This document shows, piece after piece, positions 1-5,573 of a stretch of 5,573 nucleotides of DNA. Positions within the stretch are counted from its first letter, which is position 1, and each line of letters starts with the position of its first letter. The notes below the pieces were generated by a model. The model did not search any database. It was given only the letters and a program-made list of their open reading frames with translations, and was not told the origin of the DNA. Position numbers and translations under genes: made by a program. Source of the DNA: Nitrospirae bacterium RBG_19FT_COMBO_42_15 (GTDB taxonomy: Bacteria; Nitrospirota; CAKKRA01; 9FT-COMBO-42-15); NCBI GenBank assembly GCA_001803815.1, contig MHEL01000015.1, positions 334-5,906 of the forward strand, read 5' to 3'.

Positions 1-39
1 CTTTCTCCCCCCTTAGTAAGGGGGGAATTGAAGGGGGGT
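1..39. repeat. C6/G6 palindromic interspersed-type repeat, read in frame in mutS (left part may be cut off)
   Basis: Bases 6-26 form a perfect palindrome around G16: T, six C, TTA, then TAA, six G, A. A second run of six G follows at 33-38, so the C run could pair with either G run. This layout (C-run, short AT loop, G-run, AT spacer, second G-run) resembles small non-coding repeats scattered through many Nitrospirota and Desulfobacterota genomes; that likeness is from memory, not a search. Here it is translated as LSPPLVRGELKGG, directly before the conserved start of the MutS connector domain. The peptide does not resemble MutS, while the residues after it do. The left boundary may lie outside the window. 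Confidence 0.6.
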
Positions 40-2265
40 GGTCAATTTCATAGGATAGGTCTTGCTATTCTTGATATCTCTACAGGCGATTTCTTTGTTT
101 CTGAATTTGCCGGTGAATATAATACTAAAAACCTGACAGACGAGCTTTCACGCTTCATGCCAAAAGAGGCGCTGATACCAAAGGACAGCGAAAAACACCC
201 CGAATTATTAAAGCTGGCTGAAAACAACCATATTCTTGTTAATCATTATGATGCATGGCAATTCTCAACTGACAGCGCCTACAAAACACTTACAGGGCAT
301 TTCAAAACCCAGTCATTGGAAGGCTTTGGCTGCAAAAAAGAAGACCTTTCAGTAAATGCAGCAGGCGCCATTATATCTTATATAAAAGAGACGCAGAGGG
401 CAGACCTGTCAAATATCACATCTATGAAGATATACAACCCCTCTGATTACATGCTTATGGACAGTTCTACTATAAGAAATCTTGAGCTGATTGAAAATAT
501 CAGGAACAGGGAGAGAAAGGGTTCGCTGCTCTCAATAATTGACAGGACAGAGACGGCAATGGGCGCAAGGCTCTTAAAGCAAAGGCTTTTGCAGCCGCTC
601 TCTTCTGTTAAAGATATTCAAAAGAGGCTTGATGCAGTAGCGGTATTTAAGGAAGATATTACTATAAGAAATAAGATGGTGTCATGCTTAAAGGAGATCT
701 CTGACATAGAAAGGATAACAGGAAGAATCACGCTCGGCACAGCAAATGCGCGGGACTTGATAGGCCTGAAAAATTCCATTCAAAAACTGCCAAAGATTAA
801 AGATGATATATCGGATATTCAGACAGAGATGATAAAGGAGATATATTCAGATATAGATACGCTTTCAGATATCTATCAGATTATTGAAAAGGCGATTATA
901 GACAACCCGCCGAATACCATTGCAGAGGGCGGCATTATAAAAGACGGCTTCAGTAAATCACTTGATGAACTAAGGACAATAAGCAGAGAGGGAAAGGGCT
1001 TTATTCTAAATATTGAGAAAAAGGAAAAAGGGCGGACAAAGATAGATTCCCTTAAGGTAAGATACAATCAGGTCTTTGGCTATTATATAGAGGTAACAAA
1101 GGCAAACCTACATCTTGTGCCAGAGGACTATATAAGAAAACAGACATTAACAAATGCAGAGAGGTTTATCACACCGGAATTAAAGGAATACGAGGAAAAG
1201 GTATTAGGCGCTGAGGAAAAGATATGCAGGCTTGAGCTTGAGCTGTTTAATGAGATAATAAATTCCATTATAAAAGAGACAAAGAGGATACAAAAAACAG
1301 CCCATGCATTGGCAAAATTAGATGTGATATGCAGCATGGCAAGAATAGCAGCAGAATATAATTATATAAAACCAGAGATAAATGACAGCGATTCAATAAA
1401 GATTGTTGATGGAAGGCACCCTGTAATTGAAAGAAGCATTACAGGAGAAAGATTTGTTCCAAATGACAGCCTCATTGATAATAATGAAAACAGGCTTATT
1501 ATAATTACAGGGCCGAATATGGCAGGCAAGTCTACATACATGAGGCAGGCTGCCCTGATAGTATTAATGGCGCAGATAGGTAGTTTTGTGCCTGCAAAAG
1601 AGGCTTCCATAGGCATTGTTGACCGCATATTCACAAGGATTGGCGCATCAGACTTCTTAACAGAGGGGCAGAGCACATTTATGGTAGAGATGAATGAGAC
1701 AGCAAATATACTTAACAATGCAACAGCAAAATCCTTAATAATCCTTGATGAGATAGGCAGGGGCACAAGCACCTTTGACGGCATAAGCATTGCATGGGCA
1801 GTGGCAGAATTTATACACAATAAACTCTCTGCAAAGACACTCTTTGCAACACACTATCACGAGCTGACAGAACTTGCTATAACACTAAATGGCACAAAGA
1901 ACTATAATATAGCAGTCAAGGAATGGAACGACGAGATAATATTCTTGAGAAAAATAGTGGAAGGCGGCGCAGACAGAAGCTATGGGATTCAGGTTGCAAG
2001 GCTCGCGGGCCTGCCAAAGGAAACGATTGAAAGGGCAAAGGAGATTCTATCTAATCTTGAAAGCGGTGAGCTAAATGAAGTAGGCGAGCCGAAGATAGCA
2101 GAGGGGAGTAAAGTAGGGAAGGGGGGATTAGAAAAACAGATTGACATCTTCACCACTCAGGCAAGCCCTGTTATTAAAGAGCTTCTTGGCATTGACACGC
2201 TGAACATGACACCTTTAGAGGCATTGAACAAGCTTCATGAATTGAAAAAAAAATTGCAGCACTAA
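1..2265 (+). CDS. mutS: DNA mismatch repair ATPase MutS (5' end outside window)
   Basis: MutS recognises mismatches and small loops as a dimer and uses ATP to recruit MutL. The frame is open to base 1, giving 754 visible residues; the family is usually about 850-880, so the mismatch-binding domain with its F-x-E motif lies to the left. Counting codons from base 1, the connector domain starts near IGLAILDISTG (19-29), lever and clamp follow (about 155-455, with VFGYYIEVTK at 358 and the QTLTNAERFITPELKE block), then the ATPase. Walker A is GPNMAGKST (504-512, Lys510). The signature region is EGQSTFMVEMNETANIL (about 555-571). Walker B is LIILDEIGRGTS (Asp583, Glu584), and the switch histidine lies in ATHYHEL (His618). 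The tail ends in the typical TPLEALNKLHELKKKL, so the C-terminus is complete. Tandem TAA stops close it. A TTG at 28 is the first start-like codon but lies inside a repeat without a sensible ribosome site, so I do not take it as the true start. Confidence 0.96.
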   Translation, partial: LSPPLVRGELKGGGQFHRIGLAILDISTGDFFVSEFAGEYNTKNLTDELSRFMPKEALIPKDSEKHPELLKLAENNHILVNHYDAWQFSTDSAYKTLTGHFKTQSLEGFGCKKEDLSVNAAGAIISYIKETQRADLSNITSMKIYNPSDYMLMDSSTIRNLELIENIRNRERKGSLLSIIDRTETAMGARLLKQRLLQPLSSVKDIQKRLDAVAVFKEDITIRNKMVSCLKEISDIERITGRITLGTANARDLIGLKNSIQKLPKIKDDISDIQTEMIKEIYSDIDTLSDIYQIIEKAIIDNPPNTIAEGGIIKDGFSKSLDELRTISREGKGFILNIEKKEKGRTKIDSLKVRYNQVFGYYIEVTKANLHLVPEDYIRKQTLTNAERFITPELKEYEEKVLGAEEKICRLELELFNEIINSIIKETKRIQKTAHALAKLDVICSMARIAAEYNYIKPEINDSDSIKIVDGRHPVIERSITGERFVPNDSLIDNNENRLIIITGPNMAGKSTYMRQAALIVLMAQIGSFVPAKEASIGIVDRIFTRIGASDFLTEGQSTFMVEMNETANILNNATAKSLIILDEIGRGTSTFDGISIAWAVAEFIHNKLSAKTLFATHYHELTELAITLNGTKNYNIAVKEWNDEIIFLRKIVEGGADRSYGIQVARLAGLPKETIERAKEILSNLESGELNEVGEPKIAEGSKVGKGGLEKQIDIFTTQASPVIKELLGIDTLNMTPLEALNKLHELKKKLQH
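2101..2130 (+). repeat. G-rich tract in the MutS linker, possible degenerate copy of the same repeat
   Basis: This purine-only-like stretch has runs of four, three and six G separated by AGTAAAGTA and AA, ending in GGGGGGATTAG. It shares the AGTA...AAGGGGGG pattern with the repeat at the left edge but lacks the C-run arm, so it cannot fold in the same way. It encodes roughly EGSKVGKGGL in the variable linker between the MutS ATPase domain and the C-terminal dimer tail, where insertions are tolerated. It may equally be chance composition in a weakly constrained linker. Confidence 0.25.
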
Positions 2266-2276
2266 TAAATTCACGC

Positions 2277-4304
2277 CTACTTTGCCTTTTCCTTGATAAC
2301 CTTCAACATCTCATCATAGGTTACAGTCTTTACACCGAGCGACTTTGCCTTATCAAGTTTTGAGCCGGGCTCATCTCCAACAATAAGATAATCAGTGCTC
2401 TTTGAAACAGATGATGCTGCGTGTCCGCCGAGTTCTTCAATCATCTCCTCTACCTCTTTTCTTGATTTTGGAAGTGCTCCGGTTATTACAAAGGTAAGAC
2501 CCTCAAGTGGCAGATTCCCTTTCTTCTTTTCTTTAAAATCAGGATTTGTTATCTTAAGGCCGAGCGCTTCTATCTTTTCAATGGTGCGGATATTCTCCGG
2601 ATCACTGAAAAAGGCTGTTACTGAGTTTGCAATCTTTTCTCCTATCTGTTTTATTTCCATAACCGTTTCAGCCTTTATATGATGAAGGTCTTCAAGCCTC
2701 TCAAAATTCGCTGATAAAAGTTTTGCAGCATATTCGCCGACATGGATTATGCCAAGGCCGTAGAGGAATTTAGAAAGCGTTGTATGCCTGCTCTTTTCTA
2801 TAGCATCAATAAGATTCTGTGCAGACTTTTCCGCAAACCTCGGCAATTTGAGAAGGTCCTCTTTTTTTAGTTTATATATATCAGCAAAATGTTTTATCAA
2901 ACCCTGTGAATAGAGAAGCTCAACATTTTTCTCGCCAAGACCTTCAATATCCATTGCCTGTCTGCCTACAAAATGTCTTATCCTCTCCTGAACCTGAGCA
3001 GAACAGTCAAGGCTGATGCACCGAACAGCAACCTCGCCTTCCTCCCTTACGACTTTTGAACCACAGACAGGGCACTTTTCAGGAATAGGAAAATGTTTCT
3101 CCTTTCCTGTCCTCTTTTCCTTTATCACTGTTACAACATGAGGGATAACCTCCCCTGCCCGTTCAACAACAACGTAATCTCCGACCCTTATATCCTTTCT
3201 CTCAATCTCATCCCAGTTGTGTAAGGTTGAACGGGAGACTGTAACGCCGCCTATCTTTACAGGCTCAAGGAGCGCAACAGGCGTGATCACGCCTGTCCTG
3301 CCGACACTCGGTATTATCTCCTTTATCTTAGTGGTTCCCTGATGCGCAGGGTATTTATAGGCAATTGCCCAGCGCGGCTCCCTTGTCTTTACGCCCAATT
3401 GCCTCTGCAAATTAAAATCATTTACCTTTATTACTGCGCCGTCTGTTTCAAATGGAAAGGCGCTGCGTTTCTCCTCTATCTCTTTTATAACCTTAGCAGC
3501 ATTATCAATCCCTTTTGCCTCTTTTACAATTGCAGGGATTGGAAAGCGCGCCTTTTCAAGCCATCTGATAAGCCCTATCTGATTTTTTAATTCTATCCCC
3601 TTTACTGCGCCTATTCCGTAACAGGCAAGATGTAGTCTTCTTGATGCTGTGATTGAAGAATCAAGCTGCCTTATAGAGCCTGCAGCAGCATTTCTTGGAT
3701 TTGCAAAGAGCGGCTCGCCTTTTTCTTCCCTTTCCCTGTTCAGCCTTTCAAAGTCTTCAATATCCATATACACCTCGCCTCGGATATCTATCTCCAATGG
3801 AACAGCTACACTCTCAATCTTCAGAGGCACAGATTTTATAGTCCTGATATTTGGCGTAACGTCCTCGCCCTCATAGCCGTCGCCTCTTGTTGATGCCTTA
3901 TACAGAAGGCCGTTTCTATAACTAAGCTCAATAGCCAAGCCGTCATACTTCGGTTCAACCGTGTATTCAACATCTTTATCTGTTTCTAATAATTTATTTA
4001 TTCTTTTATCAAATTCTATTACATCGTCATAAGAAAAGGCATTATCAAGTGAGAGCATCGGTTCTGTGTGTTTTACCTTTTCAAATTTATCAAGCGGAGA
4101 GGCGCCTATCCTTTTGGTTGGAGAATCAGGTGAACTGTAGCTGTAATCATCTTCAAGTTGTTTGAGTCTGTTATAAAGCCTGTCATACTCCTCATCGGAG
4201 ATGACAGGCGAATCAAGGACATAATAGCGGTAGCAGTGGTAATTGAGCTCTTTTACAAGCCGCTCTATCTCGTGTTTAATATTCTCAGGAATTTTTTCAG
4301 GCAT
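2277..4304 (-). CDS. ligA: NAD-dependent DNA ligase LigA
   Basis: LigA seals nicks in duplex DNA using NAD+, through a lysine-AMP intermediate, in replication and repair. From the ATG at 4304 it has 675 residues, close to E. coli LigA (671). The domains are in standard order: the Ia segment that binds NMN (YHCYRYYVLDSPVISDEEYD, about 22-41), the adenylation domain with K-Y-D-G (catalytic Lys119), STRGDGYEGEDVT, ANPRNAAAGSIRQLD and DGAVIKV, the OB fold (about 310-400), a four-Cys zinc finger (Cys411, 414, 429, 434), helix-hairpin-helix repeats (about 445-580) and a C-terminal BRCT domain (about 600-675, with TFVITGALPKSRKEVEEMIEELGG). All key residues are present. A TTG at 4313 would add three residues (M-I-T). 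I prefer the ATG because LigA proteins start about here, but neither start has a clear Shine-Dalgarno. It begins 23 bases after the DUF2249 stop, probably in the same transcript, and ends 11 bases from mutS, tail to tail. Confidence 0.97.
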   Translation of the reverse strand: MPEKIPENIKHEIERLVKELNYHCYRYYVLDSPVISDEEYDRLYNRLKQLEDDYSYSSPDSPTKRIGASPLDKFEKVKHTEPMLSLDNAFSYDDVIEFDKRINKLLETDKDVEYTVEPKYDGLAIELSYRNGLLYKASTRGDGYEGEDVTPNIRTIKSVPLKIESVAVPLEIDIRGEVYMDIEDFERLNREREEKGEPLFANPRNAAAGSIRQLDSSITASRRLHLACYGIGAVKGIELKNQIGLIRWLEKARFPIPAIVKEAKGIDNAAKVIKEIEEKRSAFPFETDGAVIKVNDFNLQRQLGVKTREPRWAIAYKYPAHQGTTKIKEIIPSVGRTGVITPVALLEPVKIGGVTVSRSTLHNWDEIERKDIRVGDYVVVERAGEVIPHVVTVIKEKRTGKEKHFPIPEKCPVCGSKVVREEGEVAVRCISLDCSAQVQERIRHFVGRQAMDIEGLGEKNVELLYSQGLIKHFADIYKLKKEDLLKLPRFAEKSAQNLIDAIEKSRHTTLSKFLYGLGIIHVGEYAAKLLSANFERLEDLHHIKAETVMEIKQIGEKIANSVTAFFSDPENIRTIEKIEALGLKITNPDFKEKKKGNLPLEGLTFVITGALPKSRKEVEEMIEELGGHAASSVSKSTDYLIVGDEPGSKLDKAKSLGVKTVTYDEMLKVIKEKAK

Positions 4305-4327
4305 TGTTATCAATGACTAATATTTAA

Positions 4328-4567
4328 TTAGATCCTTTTTATCTTCGCTATCCAGTCCTTTGGCCCAGACTGCTCATCTATCCATTCATATTTTCCCTTT
4401 TGCTCTACATCAAATTGATAGTGAAGAGGCTTTGGATTATGGTCATTGATGATCCTTATCGCCTCGCCCGGTTTTAGGCTTTCCCATATTTCAAATATTT
4501 TGTCGTGCCTTTCAAACGGGGGCATTTGCCTTAAATCCAATTCTACAATCTTTCCTTCATTACTCAT
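4328..4567 (-). CDS. DUF2249 domain protein, 79 residues
   Basis: This small soluble protein consists of a single DUF2249 domain. The family signatures are visible: LDLRQMPPFERH (residues 10-21), a PGE turn (33-35), the hallmark NDHNPKPLHYQF (41-52), and the closing EW...GPKDW...I (61-79). Its biochemical role is not established; from general knowledge, relatives occur near or fused to hemerythrin-like or TusA-like domains and in nitrogen-oxide or redox gene sets, so a redox-linked role is only a guess. It has no signal peptide, membrane segment or cysteine. I chose the ATG at 4567 over an in-frame TTG at 4591 because AAGGA sits 7 bases before it and because the family starts here. The start overlaps the tatC stop by 8 bases, indicating translational coupling. 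ligA follows 23 bases downstream. Confidence 0.88.
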   Translation of the reverse strand: MSNEGKIVELDLRQMPPFERHDKIFEIWESLKPGEAIRIINDHNPKPLHYQFDVEQKGKYEWIDEQSGPKDWIAKIKRI

Positions 4568-5312
4568 GGTCTTTTCCTTTCTTTTTTCCAAATATCCTTG
4601 CGCTTATTATTCCTATTTCATAAAGGACGATTAATGGTATCGCCATAAGCAGCATGTTAAAGAAATCTGTTGTCGGCGTCATGACGGCTGCAATAATAAA
4701 GTTGGCTAATACAGCATATTTTCTGTTCCTTGAAAGAAACGCCGGGGTAAGCACCCCTATTTTTGACAGTATGGTTATTGCAAGCGGCATTTCAAATACA
4801 AGGCCAAAGGCTAAGAGAAACTTTACATAAAAATCTACAAGATTGCCTACAGAAATCATTGGCTGCATCCATTCTGTCTGATAGCTTAGCAGAAAGGTTA
4901 TTGCAAACGGCAGCACAACTATTAATGCAAAGGCAATGCCAATAAGAAAAAACACAAAAGATAATACAACAAATGGAAAGCCGTATCGCCTTTCATGAGG
5001 ATGAAGGGCCGGGGCGACAAATTTCCATACCTGATGAAGAAGAGCAGGCATTGAAATCAGAAGACCGCAGAAAAAGGCGACCTTCATCTCTGCCCAAAAT
5101 GCCTCTGTTGGCGCGAGAAAGACGATTTTTATATTAATTGATTTTACAATCAGCCCTATGAGCTTGTCAGAGAAGTTAAAGGATACAGTAAACCCGATGC
5201 CGATAGCAATAATGCTTACAATAAGCCTCTTTCGCAGCTCAGAAAGATGCTCAGTAAGCGGCATTTTCCCTTCTTTATCTTTTTCTTCCTGAACATTATT
5301 AGTCTCTGTCAT
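4560..5312 (-). CDS. tatC: Twin-arginine translocase subunit TatC
   Basis: TatC is the polytopic inner-membrane receptor that binds twin-arginine signal peptides and, with TatA-type subunits, moves folded proteins across the membrane. The protein has 250 residues, normal for the family. After a charged cytoplasmic N-terminus (1-17) comes the signature MPLTEHLSELRKRL, holding Glu25 and Arg27 of the signal-peptide site. Six membrane segments are visible at about 28-47, 75-98, 113-138, 157-180, 196-211 and 217-236. Other conserved positions are FLAPTEAFW (Pro68), PALHPHERR (Glu107), FGLVFEMP (Glu174), LTPAFLSRNRKYA and MTPTTDFFN (Asp216). The Gln often found shortly after that Asp is Asn here, a mild variation. 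The start codon overlaps the tatA stop as ATGA, and only a weak AAAGAAA precedes it, so translation is probably coupled to tatA. Its stop overlaps the next gene by 8 bases. Confidence 0.97.
   Translation of the reverse strand: MTETNNVQEEKDKEGKMPLTEHLSELRKRLIVSIIAIGIGFTVSFNFSDKLIGLIVKSINIKIVFLAPTEAFWAEMKVAFFCGLLISMPALLHQVWKFVAPALHPHERRYGFPFVVLSFVFFLIGIAFALIVVLPFAITFLLSYQTEWMQPMISVGNLVDFYVKFLLAFGLVFEMPLAITILSKIGVLTPAFLSRNRKYAVLANFIIAAVMTPTTDFFNMLLMAIPLIVLYEIGIISARIFGKKKGKDHE
4575..4579 (-). promoter_or_regulatory. Shine-Dalgarno of the DUF2249 gene, inside the tatC 3' end
   Basis: On the minus strand AAGGA lies 7 bases before the ATG at 4567. It is inside the last codons of tatC (those for the GKKKGKDHE tail) and fixes the start of the DUF2249 gene at 4567 rather than at the TTG at 4591. 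Confidence 0.65.
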
Positions 5313-5560
5313 TTTTTTATTTCTTTGTCTTCAACTGCCTCTTTTGCAGGAGCTGCCGCTTCACTCTCTATTTTTTTTCCTTCTTCCTCTATTTTTGTTA
5401 TCTCATGTTCAATGGAGCCTTTTATATCATCTGCCGCCTTTTTGAAATCAGCAAAGCCTTTTCCAATGGCCTTTGCAATCTCAGGCAGCTTGTTAGGCCC
5501 GAATATCAAAAGGGCAATAACCAATATCACTATCAACTCTGGTATGCCTATTCCAAACAT
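5309..5560 (-). CDS. tatA: Twin-arginine translocase subunit TatA (TatA/TatB family)
   Basis: This is a small single-span subunit expected to assemble with TatC and form the protein-conducting part of the Tat pathway in the inner membrane. The 83 residues show the family layout: a short N-terminus, one membrane helix (about 5-20, ELIVILVIALLIF), the hinge FGPNKLPE (20-27), an amphipathic helix (about 27-50, with GKGFADFKKAADDIKG), and a charged Glu/Lys/Ala-rich tail (about 51-83). Glu8 and the GPxxLPE hinge are TatB-like, while DFKKA and the short length are TatA-like. It could serve both roles or be one of several paralogues encoded elsewhere. The ATG at 5560 follows GAGGA by 7 bases, and the gene is complete. 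Its stop TGA overlaps the tatC ATG by 4 bases. It is the first visible gene of the minus-strand unit; its promoter lies beyond the right edge. Confidence 0.93.
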   Translation of the reverse strand: MFGIGIPELIVILVIALLIFGPNKLPEIAKAIGKGFADFKKAADDIKGSIEHEITKIEEEGKKIESEAAAPAKEAVEDKEIKK

Positions 5561-5567
5561 AATGCTT

Positions 5568-5572
5568 TCCTC
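5568..5572 (-). promoter_or_regulatory. Shine-Dalgarno of tatA
   Basis: The minus strand reads GAGGA 7 bases before the tatA ATG at 5560. It is one of the two clear ribosome binding sites in the minus-strand unit, the other preceding the DUF2249 gene. It supports the full-length tatA start and suggests that tatC, which lacks a good site, depends on ribosomes arriving from tatA. Confidence 0.7.
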
Positions 5573-5573
5573 A

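Noticed and set aside
28..30. TTG as a true start of mutS
   Set aside because: The frame is open to base 1, the TTG is inside the repeat, the G-run before it is only two bases away, and a start here would remove the whole mismatch-binding domain.
7..41. G-quadruplex at the left edge
   Set aside because: Only two real G runs are present plus a GG pair, and the complementary C6 run makes a hairpin more likely.
1362..1820. A 152-codon open frame on the minus strand opposite the MutS ATPase region
   Set aside because: It lies wholly antisense to the most conserved part of mutS, has no ribosome site I can see, and its translation is the hydrophobic, Ser/Ile-rich type expected from reading a conserved gene backwards.
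2245..2253. A9 run near the end of mutS as a phase-variation switch
   Set aside because: Slippage would change only the last few residues of MutS, so an on/off switch is unlikely; the run simply encodes Lys-Lys-Lys.
2245..2268. Rho-independent terminator for ligA using the run of nine T on the minus strand
   Set aside because: The sequence before the T run offers only a three-base stem (TGC/GCA) with a one-base loop, too weak to call.
4568..4591. Longer DUF2249 protein of 87 residues starting at TTG 4591
   Set aside because: The extra residues are a Lys/Glu-rich shift-frame reading of the tatC tail and its ribosome site; the ATG at 4567 has a well-placed AAGGA and fits the family length.

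Overview
The window looks like ordinary chromosomal housekeeping DNA from a Gram-negative-type bacterium. It holds five protein genes in two convergent groups: mutS on the plus strand, and a minus-strand series tatA, tatC, a DUF2249 gene and ligA. Base composition is moderately AT-rich by eye, with heavy use of AGG/AGA (Arg) and ATA (Ile) codons. Together with the style of the Tat and MutS proteins and a C6/G6 palindromic repeat, this suggests a Nitrospirota- or Desulfobacterota-like lineage, probably uncultured. That placement is inference and low confidence. NAD-dependent LigA shows the host is a bacterium.

Layout. Bases 1-2265 carry mutS, which is open at the left edge and so partial; about 110 N-terminal residues, including the mismatch-reading domain, lie outside. 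The first ~40 bases are a G/C-run palindromic repeat that is read in frame as part of MutS. mutS ends 11 bases from the end of ligA, which points the opposite way (4304-2277). Upstream of ligA on the minus strand come a 79-residue DUF2249 protein (4567-4328), tatC (5312-4560) and tatA (5560-5309). The tatA stop overlaps the tatC start by 4 bases (ATGA). The tatC stop overlaps the DUF2249 start by 8 bases. DUF2249 and ligA are 23 bases apart. The four minus-strand genes therefore look like one transcription unit whose promoter lies beyond the right edge.

Functions. MutS (mismatch recognition) and LigA (nick sealing) both belong to DNA repair and replication. TatA and TatC form a minimal twin-arginine translocase for folded proteins. 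The DUF2249 protein has no firmly known role; members of the family are often linked to redox or nitrogen-oxide metabolism. There is no RNA gene, CRISPR array, transposase or gene-free stretch longer than 25 bases. I found no convincing new biological system. The most unusual feature is the repeat read through inside mutS, followed by the tightly overlapped tat-DUF2249-ligA arrangement.
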